The notes under the pieces are model-generated. The model worked only from the letters and a program-made list of their open reading frames with translations, made no database searches and was not told the origin of the DNA. A stretch of DNA of 64,000 nt from Herbaspirillum sp. RTI4 (GTDB lineage: Bacteria; Pseudomonadota; Gammaproteobacteria; Burkholderiales; Burkholderiaceae_D): the NCBI RefSeq assembly GCF_034313965.1, contig NZ_JAVIWQ010000002.1, positions 3,534,001 to 3,598,000 of the forward strand, written 5' to 3'. Position numbers and translations under genes: made by a program. The first letter of the stretch is position 1, and each line of letters starts with the position of its first letter. Below, piece after piece: positions 37,742 through 47,345 of the stretch.

Positions 37742-39499
37742 ATGTTTAAACTCACCGCACTGTGTAAGCCCGCCTCACTCGCCCTCCTGCCCCTGTGCGC
37801 CTCACTGGCATGCCTGCCAGCCCACGCACAAACCCCTGCCGCAGCCCCCGTCGTCAAGTATGACCTGAGCTACGACATCGTCAGCCCGGTTTTCGCTAAA
37901 AATGGCATGGTGGCATCGGAACAAGGACTGGCAACGCAGATCGGCGTCGACATCCTCAAACGCGGCGGCAACGCCATTGACGCCGGCGTCGCGGTCGGCT
38001 TTGCGCTGGCCGTAGTATTGCCGAATGCGGGCAATCTGGGTGGCGGTGGCTTCATGATGATTCACGATGCCAAAACGGGGAAAAATGTTGCCCTCGATTT
38101 CCGCGAAATGGCCCCTGCGCTCGCCAGCCGCGACATGTATCTGGATGCCAAGGGCAATGTCGCTCCTGGCCGCTCCTTGTATTCGCCTCTGGCCACCGGT
38201 GTTCCGGGCACCGTCGCCGGTCTGAGCCACGCGCTGAAAAAATACGGCACCATGCGCTTGTCACAGGTAATCGCCCCCGCCATCAAGCTGGCGGAACGGG
38301 GCTACCCGGTCAGCCCCGGCCTGGCGCAAATTCTGGATGCGGAACGCGATCATCTGGGTCAATGGGACTCCAGCAAGGCCATCTTCTTTAAACACGGTCG
38401 CCCTCTGCAAGCAGGCGAGATGTTGGTGCAAAAGGATCTCGCCACATCGCTCAGACTGATCGCGGAGCAAGGGCCCTCCGCTTTTTATGAAGGCGCGATC
38501 GGCAAGAAGATCGTCGCTGACATGAAGCGGCATCATGGGCTCATCAGTGCGGCCGACCTGAAAAATTATCGGGTCGTGGAGCGCGAACCGGTTGTCGGCA
38601 GCTATCGCGGTTATCAGGTCATGGCTATGCCGCCGCCAAGTTCGGGGGGGATTCATATCATCGAAATGATGAACATCCTGGAACACTATCCGCTGGGCCA
38701 ATATGGTGCCAACAGTGCGCAGACCATTCACCTGATGGCGGAATCGATGAAGCTGGCCTACGCCGACCGCGCCGAATATCTGGGCGATCCTGACTTCAAC
38801 AAAGTGCCGGTCAAGGGCCTGACCTCGCGCGCTTATGCGGATGAGCTGGCGCATAAAATCAATCCGGACCGCGCCACGCCCTCGGCAGAAATCAAACCCG
38901 GCAAACCCTTGCCGTATGAAAGCGATCAGACCACCCATTTCTCGGTCGCCGACAAGGCAGGCAATCTGGTTGCCACGACCTACACCCTCAATCTGAACTT
39001 CGGCAGCGGCATGGTCGCCAGCGGCACCGGCATTACGCTCAACAACGAGATGGATGATTTCTCGGCCAAGCCCGGCGTGCCGAATGCCTTCGGGCTGGTA
39101 GGCGGCGAGGCCAATGCCGTCGGTCCTGCCAAGCGCCCCTTAAGTTCGATGTCGCCGACTTTCGTGCTGAAAGATGGCAAGCCCTTTCTGGTCACCGGCA
39201 GCCCTGGCGGCAGTCGCATCATCACGACCACGCTGCAACTGATCCTGAACGTCATCGACCACGACATGAACGTGGCGGAAGCGACGATTACGCCACGCAT
39301 CCATCATCAGTGGGCACCGGACCAGTTGCGGGTCGAAAGAGGCATCAGCGCCGATACCCTCAAAATCTTGCGGGAAAAAGGACAGAACGTCAGCGTCCAG
39401 CCTTCGATGGGACGCACGCAGTCGATTCAAATCAAGGACGAGGGATTTTATGGTTATTCCGATCCACGTAATCCGGATGGAAATACGATCGGATTCTGA
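37742..39499 (+). CDS. ggt: Periplasmic gamma-glutamyltransferase
   Basis: Cleaves gamma-glutamyl bonds (glutathione) and transfers the glutamyl group. 585 aa, made as a precursor that self-cleaves. Signal peptide 1-29 (LLPLCASLACLPAHA). Large-subunit features VASEQGLATQIGVDILKRGG and GNLGGGGFMMI. The self-processing, catalytic Thr is residue 397 in ESDQTTHFSVAD. The small subunit has PLSSMSPTFV and GSPGGSRIITT. Strong ribosome binding site AAAGGAAATGTC. Followed by a clear terminator. Confidence 0.97.
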   Translation: MFKLTALCKPASLALLPLCASLACLPAHAQTPAAAPVVKYDLSYDIVSPVFAKNGMVASEQGLATQIGVDILKRGGNAIDAGVAVGFALAVVLPNAGNLGGGGFMMIHDAKTGKNVALDFREMAPALASRDMYLDAKGNVAPGRSLYSPLATGVPGTVAGLSHALKKYGTMRLSQVIAPAIKLAERGYPVSPGLAQILDAERDHLGQWDSSKAIFFKHGRPLQAGEMLVQKDLATSLRLIAEQGPSAFYEGAIGKKIVADMKRHHGLISAADLKNYRVVEREPVVGSYRGYQVMAMPPPSSGGIHIIEMMNILEHYPLGQYGANSAQTIHLMAESMKLAYADRAEYLGDPDFNKVPVKGLTSRAYADELAHKINPDRATPSAEIKPGKPLPYESDQTTHFSVADKAGNLVATTYTLNLNFGSGMVASGTGITLNNEMDDFSAKPGVPNAFGLVGGEANAVGPAKRPLSSMSPTFVLKDGKPFLVTGSPGGSRIITTTLQLILNVIDHDMNVAEATITPRIHHQWAPDQLRVERGISADTLKILREKGQNVSVQPSMGRTQSIQIKDEGFYGYSDPRNPDGNTIGF

Positions 39500-39519
39500 T
39501 CAGGATGGGATTTGACGTG

Positions 39520-39556
39520 AAAATGCCGCCCGGTGTCAGCCGTGCGGCATTTTTTA
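39520..39556 (+). terminator. ggt terminator
   Basis: AAAATGCCGC and GCGGCATTTT form a 10-bp stem with a 14-nt loop, followed by T residues on the plus strand, 20 bp past the ggt stop. Confidence 0.88.
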
Positions 39557-39612
39557 TTGCGGTTGAAACACCGCAGCGAGTTGTTCAGATTGCAGCGCCA
39601 TGAAGGCCAATC

Positions 39613-39668
39613 CTGCTGAGTCAATCTTGCTAAGTCAATCCGGTTAAGTCAATCCTGTTAAGCCAACC
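39613..39668. repeat. 14-bp degenerate tandem repeat, four units
   Basis: Four consecutive units of the type CTAAGTCAATCCGG (CTGAGTCAATCTTG, CTAAGTCAATCCGG, TTAAGTCAATCCTG, TTAAGCCAACCCGG). Intergenic, directly left of the element at 39687-39927. Confidence 0.85.
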
Positions 39669-39686
39669 CGGTTGGCTATCTTGCTG

Positions 39687-39927
39687 AAGGATGCTCTGAT
39701 TAAGGGTGGAAAATAAGGGTGGAAAATAAGGGCGAGAAATAAGGGTGGAAAATAAGGGCGAGAAATAAGGGTGAAAAATAAGTGCAGAAAATAAGTGCAG
39801 AAAATAAGTGCGGCAAACAACGCAAGCCCATAAAATCAAGCGCCGCTTTACTTTATTAAGTGCAGCAAGACCGTGAGGACAGCCGCTCTGAAATGGCATC
39901 CCACAATAGCTTAATCAGAGCGTCCTT
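39687..39927. mobile_element. MITE-like element with 18-bp terminal inverted repeats
   Basis: AAGGATGCTCTGATTAAG (39687-39704) and CTTAATCAGAGCGTCCTT (39910-39927) are inverted repeats with one mismatch, bounding 241 bp without a transposase. The interior is a 13-bp minisatellite plus about 90 bp of unique DNA. The right end overlaps the stop codon of the response regulator gene. No clear target-site duplication is visible. An 89-codon minus ORF across it (39630-39899) is only translated repeat and is not called. Confidence 0.55.
39704..39820. repeat. 13-bp tandem repeat, nine units
   Basis: Units of the type GGGTGGAAAATAA repeat nine times with drift (GGGCGAGAAATAA, GTGCAGAAAATAA, final GTGCGGCAAACAA). 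It is strongly strand-biased: purine-rich on the plus strand. It starts at the inner edge of the left terminal inverted repeat. Confidence 0.92.
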
Positions 39928-40579
39928 AAATCAAGCCGCTGGTATAGGCATATTTGATCAGGTCGGCATCGCTCGATAGCCCGAGCTTGCGCATCGCATT
40001 ATTTTTATGGGTGCTGACGGTGCTGGGGGTACGCGACAAACGGTCGCAAATATCGGTCAGCGAATTGCCTTCAACAAAATAACGTACTACTTCCATTTCA
40101 CTGACGGTCAGTTCTTTGCTGGAAGAAAACGCCTCGCCCTGCGCCCAGCTCATCTCCAGCTCACCGCGCAGCGACAGCGGAAAATACGCCTGCTTTCCGG
40201 TACGCGCTGCCACACAGGCATTGATCAGCTCATCCGTTTTTTCACGTTTATTGATGACCGAAAACACGCCCATCCGATACAAGCGACGAATCACCGCCGT
40301 ATTGCTCATCGCCGTATACACAATGATCTTGGAGGAAGAAAAATCGCTTTTGATACGCTTGATCAGCGTGAAACCGTCAGAGTCCTCGTTCTCGTCGTTC
40401 GGCATGGAAAAATCGGTGATCACGATATTGCAGGCATGCTGGCGCAACAAGGCGAGCAAACCGTCCCCACTGCTAACTTCCACTTCGACGCGCAGATCAG
40501 GTACCTTGCACAATACCGTTTTCAATGCTGCCAGTACCACCGGATGATCGTCGGCGATTGCCACTTGTAGCAATTTCAT
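39926..40579 (-). CDS. NarL/FixJ-type LuxR-family response regulator
   Basis: DNA-binding two-component response regulator, 217 aa from the ATG at 40579 (a GTG at 40588 with GGGGG upstream is an alternative). Receiver domain: acidic pair Asp10-Asp11, phospho-acceptor Asp56 in NIVITDFSMP, Thr/Lys switch in IIVYTAMS and INKREK. C-terminal LuxR helix-turn-helix: LTVSEMEVVRYFVEGNSLTD and SRTPSTVSTHKNNAMRKLGL. No histidine kinase is nearby, so it is an orphan within this window. It resembles RcsB/BvgA-type regulators in general form only. Confidence 0.93.
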   Translation of the reverse strand: MKLLQVAIADDHPVVLAALKTVLCKVPDLRVEVEVSSGDGLLALLRQHACNIVITDFSMPNDENEDSDGFTLIKRIKSDFSSSKIIVYTAMSNTAVIRRLYRMGVFSVINKREKTDELINACVAARTGKQAYFPLSLRGELEMSWAQGEAFSSSKELTVSEMEVVRYFVEGNSLTDICDRLSRTPSTVSTHKNNAMRKLGLSSDADLIKYAYTSGLI

Positions 40580-41370
40580 TTGATTCACATTAGCCCCCAA
40601 TTAACAAAGCGGGCCGAACGGAGATACGACCGTCCGACAAGCATGACAAAAAACTCCAGAATTTGACCTTGCGACGAAGCGCGTTTTCAGTACGCGCATT
40701 GCATCCGTCCTGGTATTAAAATCCCAAGAAATATTTTCGATAGCCGATAACTTCTTGTCACCGGTTTTCATCGGAAAAAATTTTCTTAGTCGTATTCTCG
40801 GGACAACCTTTCCGCAATACAACTTATTCGGCGTATTATCGAAAACATTCGTATTTGATATAGAAATTGGTTAAAAAACACCATCGAATTGCTTTCTTTT
40901 TCGCCTTATCTGAAGAATTGGCCCACTTTACCAATAGTCTTCAGAAATGAATTGTCCAGGTTGCGCACGCCGACAAAAACGAAATCCAAGAGCACCCCCA
41001 CACCAGTCGCGAATACCAGCAATCCTTACCGAATAAGCACAGGAATTTACCCAGTTTGAACAACCCAACTTCGTCTGCCCCGGCGCTGATTAAAATGCCT
41101 GGGCGAAAAATGGCGACCAATGATGGCGAATGACGCCGACAATCGGCCCCGGCAACTCTTTGGCAGCGCCCGACGCGATAGAATAGGCGCGCCCTTGCCA
41201 GTCTAGGGTCTGTTGACAACCGCAAACCACAGCAGCCGCGTTGTCCAAAATGGGTCTACATGAACCAAAAGCGCATGCCTGGGGTGAGCATCGCCACACC
41301 CGCAGCGCCGCAGCTCAACGGCAGGCCCCCTGAACTTGATATTTGATATGGATGCAATGCCAACAACACC
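40580..41370. other. Intergenic, about 790 bp, possibly holding decayed coding sequence
   Basis: 40600-40920 is AT-rich and probably contains the response regulator promoter. 40920-41300 reads protein-like on the minus strand only in broken pieces in different frames: AAKELPGPIVGVIRHHWSPF (stop at 41090), GADEVGLFKLGKFLCLFGK, then after a frame change LDFVFVGVRNLDNSFLKTIG ending near 40920. This could be a degraded gene or chance. No complete gene is called. Confidence 0.4.
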
Positions 41371-43143
41371 ATGAAATGGCTCTCCCGCTTTACCCGTCTG
41401 TGTACCGCCACCCTGGCCTGCCTGTGCTCCATGCCGTCTCAGGCCGCCTACCAGGTCGAGCTCCAGGCCCCTGCTCCGCTGGAAAGCATACTCAAAGACT
41501 TCCTCGACCTGTCCCGCTATCAGGACCGCGACGACATCAGCGAAGAGCAATTGCGCTACCTGATCGACACCGCGCCTGCGCAAGTTACCCAATTGAGTTC
41601 CACCGAAGGCTATTTCTCGCCGATTACCAAAATCGCGCTGGAAGAAACCGACCCTAAGCGCCGCGTAGTGCGCATCAGCATTGATCCCGGCCCCTTAACG
41701 CATATCAGCGACGTCCTCATCGGCCTGACCGGCGCAGCGCAGCAGGACGATCCGGAACAACAGCAAACAATCCGAAAAAAATGGCCTCTGGCAAGCGGCG
41801 CTCCCTTCCGGCAAGAAGACTGGGATAACGCCAAAAACAGCAGTCTGCAAGCATTGCAAACCCAACGCTATGCCGCCGCCCGCATCGCCCGCTCCGAAGC
41901 GCGCATTGATCCCGAGCAACAAAGCGCCCGACTGGAAGTCGATTTCGACAGCGGCCCGGCCTTTACGCTGGGGCCATTGGAAATCACCGGTTTGCGACGC
42001 TATCCCGCCAGCATCATCCGCAATGTCAGCCCCCTGCTACCCGGCGAAACCTACAGCCAGGCACGCCTGCTGGCCTTGCAACGCCAGATCCAGAGCACGC
42101 CGTATTTCAGCAACGTCATCGTCGGCATCGACGACGATCCGGCGCACGCAGAAAACGCCCCGGTCAAAGTGCAGGTCAGCGAATTTCCGACACAACGCAT
42201 CCGCACCGGCGTCGGCTACTCAACCGACACCGGCGCCTCGGTCGATGCCCGCTACACGCACTACAACGTCTTCGACCGCGCCTGGGTCTTCGACAGCCAG
42301 ATCAAACTGGAACAGAAGCGCCAGTTCGAATCGATCAACCTGGCCATGCCGCCCGACAGCAAGAGTTTCGTCAACAGCGTCGGCATCACCAACGACCGCA
42401 CCACGCTGGAAGGGGTCGATCTGCGCAGTCTGGTGCTGGACTTGCGACGCGCGCGCAGTTTCGAGTTTTACGACACGGCCTACACGCTCGATTATTACCG
42501 CGACGAATTACGACAAACCAATGGCGCAGCGCTGCCGGCCAATACCGTCATCACGCCGGGTCTGCATCAGGCGCTCGCGCCCGGATTCTCCTGGAGCCGA
42601 CGCGCTGTCGACGACCCCATTTTTCCGCGCAGCGGCCACTTGCTCTCGGCGCAGGTCGCCGTCGCCCTTCAGGGCATCCTGACCGATCAGAGCTTCGCCC
42701 GCCTGTTCCTGCGCTACAAATATTTCATCCCTGTAGCGCACCGCGATGTGATCATCCTGCGCACCGACATGGGTGGTGTAGTCACTCGTGGCTCGGCATC
42801 GGCGGTACCGGCCTCGCTGCTATTTCGCGCCGGCGGCACCGACTCGGTGCGCGGCTACAGTTATCAAAGCATAGGCAATGAACAAAACGGCACGGTCTAT
42901 CCGACCAAATACATGCTCACGGGCAGCGCCGAATATCAGCACTGGCTGACCGCCCAATGGGGCGGCGCGCTGTTTTACGATGTCGGCACCGCGACCGACA
43001 GCATCGAAAAAAGATCGGTTTACCAGGGCATCGGCACCGGCGCGCGTTATCGCAGCCCGGTCGGCACCATCAACCTCGATCTCGCCTACGGCATCACACA
43101 ACGCCAGTTCCGTCCCCACATTTCTCTGGGCATCGCCTTTTGA
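41371..43143 (+). CDS. tamA: Translocation and assembly module subunit TamA
   Basis: Outer membrane Omp85-family protein that works with TamB in outer membrane protein and/or phospholipid transport. 590 aa. Signal peptide 1-26 (LACLCSMPSQA). Three POTRA-like domains at about 27-265 (VRISIDPGPLTHISDVLIGL; FDSGPAFTLGPLEITGLRRY), then a 16-strand barrel with the L6 motif SVRGYSYQSIG and a terminal strand ending ISLGIAF. tamB starts 14 bp later, so the two form an operon. Confidence 0.96.
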   Translation: MKWLSRFTRLCTATLACLCSMPSQAAYQVELQAPAPLESILKDFLDLSRYQDRDDISEEQLRYLIDTAPAQVTQLSSTEGYFSPITKIALEETDPKRRVVRISIDPGPLTHISDVLIGLTGAAQQDDPEQQQTIRKKWPLASGAPFRQEDWDNAKNSSLQALQTQRYAAARIARSEARIDPEQQSARLEVDFDSGPAFTLGPLEITGLRRYPASIIRNVSPLLPGETYSQARLLALQRQIQSTPYFSNVIVGIDDDPAHAENAPVKVQVSEFPTQRIRTGVGYSTDTGASVDARYTHYNVFDRAWVFDSQIKLEQKRQFESINLAMPPDSKSFVNSVGITNDRTTLEGVDLRSLVLDLRRARSFEFYDTAYTLDYYRDELRQTNGAALPANTVITPGLHQALAPGFSWSRRAVDDPIFPRSGHLLSAQVAVALQGILTDQSFARLFLRYKYFIPVAHRDVIILRTDMGGVVTRGSASAVPASLLFRAGGTDSVRGYSYQSIGNEQNGTVYPTKYMLTGSAEYQHWLTAQWGGALFYDVGTATDSIEKRSVYQGIGTGARYRSPVGTINLDLAYGITQRQFRPHISLGIAF

Positions 43144-43157
43144 CGCTATCACCGCCC

Positions 43158-46100
43158 ATGCCAACGCCTGCCGAACACCCGAACAAACCAAACAGCAACA
43201 GCCTCGCCCGCACACTGACGAAGGCCGCCGCACTGCTGCTCGGTCTGCTACTGGCTCTGCTCCTCATCAGCGCAGCCTTGCTCAATTACGCCGTCCGCTA
43301 CGACAAGGGCACACGCCTGCTATGGAACGCCAGCACAAGGCTGTTCCACAACAGCCTGTCCGGCAACTACGTCAGCGGCAACCTGCTGCACGGCCTGCAT
43401 CTGGAAAAAGTGGCTTATCACAACAGCACGCTGCGTATCGATCTCTCCAGCCTTGCCGGTAGCTGGAATATCGACTGGCAACAACGCCGTCTCAACGTCA
43501 GCTGGCTGCATCTCGGCATGCTCGCCATCGACGACACCTCCCCCTCCTCCCCAACCACTCTGCCGCAGCAAATCCAACTGCCACTGGCACTGACGCTAAA
43601 CGATATCCGCCTGCAACAACTGCGCTACGGACAAGGCACGGGCGCGCTGGAATTGAGCAAACTGCAACTGCACGGCAAATCGGACGGCACAACCCACGCA
43701 CTGACACTGGAAACGCTGACTACGCCCTACGGTATCGCGCAAGCAGACCTTCAACTCAGCGGCAAGCGCCCGTTTGCCCTCGACGGCAGCCTGCAATTGC
43801 GCGGCATCATCGACACCGACAAAAGCGCACCCAAGGGCGAACAGTATCTGCTGGACGCCAAATTAAGCGGCTCCCTGGAAGCGCTCAACATCGCACTAGC
43901 CGCCAGCGGCGACAAACTGCAAGGCAAGGCGCAGATCGTCGCCACACCGTTCGCCGCACTGCCGTTTCAGACGGCCCGCATCGACCTGCTGCATATCAAC
44001 CCGCAAGCCTTCAACGCCGCCGCGCCAAAAGCCGATATCAGCCTGCACGCTGATTTGCAGCCCCTGGCAAGCCCCACCACGCCGCTAAGCGTCGGCGGCA
44101 AAGTAAGTGCGAGCAACGCCCTTCCCGGCGCGCTCGACCGGCAGCGCCTGCCGCTGCTCAGCGCCAGCGCCGATGTGCAGATGAATCAGACCACGCAAAC
44201 GCTGACAGCACTGAACGTCCGCCTGCCCGGTAACGGCCAGCTCAGCGGCAACGGTAGCCTCAAGGACGGCACCGGTGCATTCACGCTGCAAGCGAGCAGC
44301 CTCAACCTCCAGTCCCTGTATGGCGCATTGGCCGCGTCCCGTCTGCAAGGGCCGCTCACTCTCCGGCTCACCCCGCAGCGGCAAGAAGTCCAGCTGCAAC
44401 TGGCCGATGCCGCCTTGCGCATCGGGCTCGATGCCGCCATGGAAGCTGACAACATCACGCTCACCGACGCCAGCCTCAGCGCAGGCAAATCCAGTCTGGC
44501 ATTGAACGGCGCAGTCAGTCTGCAAGACGCCATGCCCTTCGATCTCAAAGGCAAACTGACGCACTTCAATCCCGCCACCTGGATCAAGACCTCCCCGGCC
44601 GATCAAGCCCGCCTGCAAGCCGACATCAACATGGACTTCAGCGCCAGCGGACAAGCAGTCCCCGTGCCGCCACAAGCGCCGCCGCAATTGAAACTGAGCT
44701 TCGGCATCCACGACAGCCGCTATGGCGGTCTACCGCTTCAGGGCAGCGGCACCCTCCATCTGGATGGAGAACGCTTGCTGCCCAGCAGCGCCGACCTGCT
44801 CATCGCCGGCAACCAGCTCCATCTCAAAGGCAGTTTCGGCACGGCCAAAGACCAGCTGGCCGTGCATATCCATGCCCCGCAATTGCAGAGCCTCGGCTTC
44901 GGTCTGAGCGGTCTGCTGCAATTCGACGGCACCCTCGCCGGCAGTCTCACCCGTCCCAACCTGCGCGCCACGTATCGCGCAGAGAAACTGGTCTTCGGCG
45001 CACGTCGACTGGCGCGCCTGTCCGGTCAGGCCGACCTGCAAGGCGATCTGCAAGCCAGCGTCTCCAGCCCCAACAACAAACTGGTGCTATCGCTCCATGC
45101 GCAGGACTATCACGGCCCGGAAGCGACCCTCTCCACGTTCGACGCCGACCTGTCCGGCACCTATGCCGCCCATCGCCTGACACTGAAAGCCGACGGCGAT
45201 CACAAGGGCAAACCGCTGGCGCTGACGCTGGCAGCGCAAGGCCGTCTGCAACGCGAAGGCCCGGGCTATGCCTGGAAAGGCGTGCTGCAACAATTGGAAA
45301 ATCGCGGCTGGCCGCGCCTTGCCCTCTCCACTCCGCTGGACATCGACGCCTCAGCCAAGCGCCTGATATTGGGGGCGACACAACTGAGCGTCGCCGACGC
45401 CGCCATTGACCTGAAAAATTTCAGCTATCAGGACGGCCGTCTGCGTTCCGCGGGCAGCATGAGCAATCTCCAGGTAAGCGCCATGCTCGACTTGCTGCAT
45501 GAATACGGCGGCGTCACCTTGCCGCTGAAAAGCAATCTGGTGTTCGACAGTCAATGGGATTTTTCGCTGGCCGACAGTGGCAGCGGCTACCTGCAGATCA
45601 ACAGAAAAAGCGGCGACCTCCGCTTCACCCCGGAAGAGCGCGATATCGCTCTCGGCCTGTCGCAAGCACAACTGCGCGTCGAGCTGCACGGCAAACAGTT
45701 AAGCACCACTGCACGCATCGTCGCCGATCGTATCGGCAGTCTGACGACGCAAGCCGATAGCACGCTGCCAGTGCAGGATGGCCTGCTGACCCTCACAACA
45801 CAGATGCCGCTTACCGCAGAGGCCACACTGAGTCTGCCGCAATTGCACAGCATCGGTAGCTTGCTGGGTCCGCAATATGTGCTGGAGGGCGCGATGAATG
45901 CCAAACTCAGCGCACGCGGCACACCGGAGTCCCCTCAGCTCTCCGGCAGCATCAACGGCGACGGACTGGGATTCCTGTGGTTCGATCAGGGCATTCAATT
46001 GAAAAACGGCATCGTGCGAATGGTGCTGGACAATAACGAAATCGACTTGCGTCAGGTCGAATTCCAGGGTGCCAGCGGCACGCTGCGCGCCACCGGCAAA

Positions 46101-47108
46101 GTGCAGCTCGGCAATGCCAATCCCGCGCTGAGCGCCAGCATCATCGCCGACCGCCTGCAATTGTTCGCCAGCCCCGAACGGCAATTGATGCTCTCCGGTC
46201 AGGCCAGTGTGGCCAACGTGGATGAGAAGTTGCGCATCGACGGCAAAGTCCGCGTCGATCGCGCCCTGTTCGACTTCCCCAAATCCAGCGCCCCCAGCCT
46301 CGGCGACGATGTGATCGTCGTGCGTAGCAATGGCAAAACCACTCAGGGCGCAACGGCGACCGGACAGCAAAAATTCGATCAGGCCTCCGCCAAACCGGCC
46401 AGCAGCTTGTCGCCCTCCATCAATCTCGATCTCGACTTTGGCGACGATTTCCGCTTTCGCGGCCGTGGTGCCGATCTGCGGCTGGCAGGCAATCTGAATG
46501 TCAAAAGCGAGCCGAATGCGCCGCTGCGCGGCGTCGGTCTGATCCGTGTGGCAGAGGGCACCTATGAAGCCTTCGGCAGCAAACTGAACATCGAAAGCGG
46601 CCGCATCAATTTCCAGGGACCGTTAAATAATCCCAACATCAACATCCTTGCCATTCGAAGCAATCTGGAAGTCGAAGCCGGCGTTGAAGTCAGTGGTACC
46701 GCCGCGCAACCGCGCGTGAAACTGGTCTCGACACCGAACGTCTCGGACGAAGAAAAATTGTCATGGATCATGTTCGGCCACGGCAGCGACAGTTCCGGCG
46801 TGGCGCAAATCAATGCATCGAGCCAGGCGCTGGCCTTGCTCGGCAACTATGGCGGGAAAAATCTGGCGCGCGGGATAGGGCTGGATCAGTTCTCAGTCGG
46901 CGCCAGCGAATCGGGTCTGACCGATCAGCAAGTGATCAATATCGGCAAAGCGCTCACGGAAAAGATTGTGCTGGGCTACGAACAAAGTCTGAGCACAGCT
47001 GCCAGCATCATCAAACTGAGCTGGCAGTTTTCCCGGCGCTGGTCGCTGGTGGTGCGCGCCGGTGCGATCAACGGACTGGGGCTGGTCTTTAACCGGCGTT
47101 ACGATTGA
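43158..47108 (+). CDS. tamB: Translocation and assembly module subunit TamB
   Basis: Inner-membrane-anchored AsmA-like bridge protein spanning the periplasm, partner of TamA. 1316 aa from the ATG at 43158; the frame is open upstream into tamA, but that would bury the anchor. One N-terminal membrane helix (about 18-45; LLLGLLLALLLISAALLNYA), a very long beta-rich repetitive region, then the conserved TamB/DUF490 domain from about 950 to the end (GRINFQGPLNNPNINILAIR; SWIMFGHGSDSSGVAQIN; terminal LGLVFNRRYD). Length is normal. Confidence 0.95.
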   Translation: MPTPAEHPNKPNSNSLARTLTKAAALLLGLLLALLLISAALLNYAVRYDKGTRLLWNASTRLFHNSLSGNYVSGNLLHGLHLEKVAYHNSTLRIDLSSLAGSWNIDWQQRRLNVSWLHLGMLAIDDTSPSSPTTLPQQIQLPLALTLNDIRLQQLRYGQGTGALELSKLQLHGKSDGTTHALTLETLTTPYGIAQADLQLSGKRPFALDGSLQLRGIIDTDKSAPKGEQYLLDAKLSGSLEALNIALAASGDKLQGKAQIVATPFAALPFQTARIDLLHINPQAFNAAAPKADISLHADLQPLASPTTPLSVGGKVSASNALPGALDRQRLPLLSASADVQMNQTTQTLTALNVRLPGNGQLSGNGSLKDGTGAFTLQASSLNLQSLYGALAASRLQGPLTLRLTPQRQEVQLQLADAALRIGLDAAMEADNITLTDASLSAGKSSLALNGAVSLQDAMPFDLKGKLTHFNPATWIKTSPADQARLQADINMDFSASGQAVPVPPQAPPQLKLSFGIHDSRYGGLPLQGSGTLHLDGERLLPSSADLLIAGNQLHLKGSFGTAKDQLAVHIHAPQLQSLGFGLSGLLQFDGTLAGSLTRPNLRATYRAEKLVFGARRLARLSGQADLQGDLQASVSSPNNKLVLSLHAQDYHGPEATLSTFDADLSGTYAAHRLTLKADGDHKGKPLALTLAAQGRLQREGPGYAWKGVLQQLENRGWPRLALSTPLDIDASAKRLILGATQLSVADAAIDLKNFSYQDGRLRSAGSMSNLQVSAMLDLLHEYGGVTLPLKSNLVFDSQWDFSLADSGSGYLQINRKSGDLRFTPEERDIALGLSQAQLRVELHGKQLSTTARIVADRIGSLTTQADSTLPVQDGLLTLTTQMPLTAEATLSLPQLHSIGSLLGPQYVLEGAMNAKLSARGTPESPQLSGSINGDGLGFLWFDQGIQLKNGIVRMVLDNNEIDLRQVEFQGASGTLRATGKVQLGNANPALSASIIADRLQLFASPERQLMLSGQASVANVDEKLRIDGKVRVDRALFDFPKSSAPSLGDDVIVVRSNGKTTQGATATGQQKFDQASAKPASSLSPSINLDLDFGDDFRFRGRGADLRLAGNLNVKSEPNAPLRGVGLIRVAEGTYEAFGSKLNIESGRINFQGPLNNPNINILAIRSNLEVEAGVEVSGTAAQPRVKLVSTPNVSDEEKLSWIMFGHGSDSSGVAQINASSQALALLGNYGGKNLARGIGLDQFSVGASESGLTDQQVINIGKALTEKIVLGYEQSLSTAASIIKLSWQFSRRWSLVVRAGAINGLGLVFNRRYD

Positions 47109-47164
47109 CATTCCCAACGATGCGATTCGTCAAGGTCCATTCCAGTCCATCACATCTATAAAAA

Positions 47165-47199
47165 TTTGCTTCAGGCAGCGTGCCTTCAAGCAAATGAAT
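47165..47199 (+). terminator. Hairpin after tamB
   Basis: ATTTGCTT-c-AGGCA pairs with TGCCT-tc-AAGCAAAT around a GCG loop. No T-tract follows, so it is at most a weak or factor-assisted terminator. Confidence 0.4.
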
Positions 47200-47245
47200 A
47201 GTCAGTTGTAAACACACCTAAAACACCTCTTTAGTGTCTGCCGCG

Positions 47246-47275
47246 TTGACTCGTCCGAGATACTCCTTTTATCTT
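47246..47275 (+). promoter_or_regulatory. Possible sigma-70 promoter of the effector gene
   Basis: TTGACT (-35) and TATCTT (-10) are separated by 18 bp, about 70 bp before the effector start codon. Match to consensus is moderate (5/6 and 4/6). Confidence 0.35.
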
Positions 47276-47345
47276 CCCTGATCTCGCCCACAGTCACATC
47301 GCTCATGTAAAAATCCGCTCCCTCATATCCCCCTGAGAAGCAGCG

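Noticed and set aside
39630..39899. 89-codon minus-strand ORF
   Set aside because: It is simply the translation of the 13-bp and 14-bp tandem repeats (FSPLFSTL, FHPYFSPL and similar).
41203..41250. GGGTCTGTTGACAA as a possible insertion-sequence end
   Set aside because: Only a single end-like string, with no partner inverted repeat or transposase fragment found.
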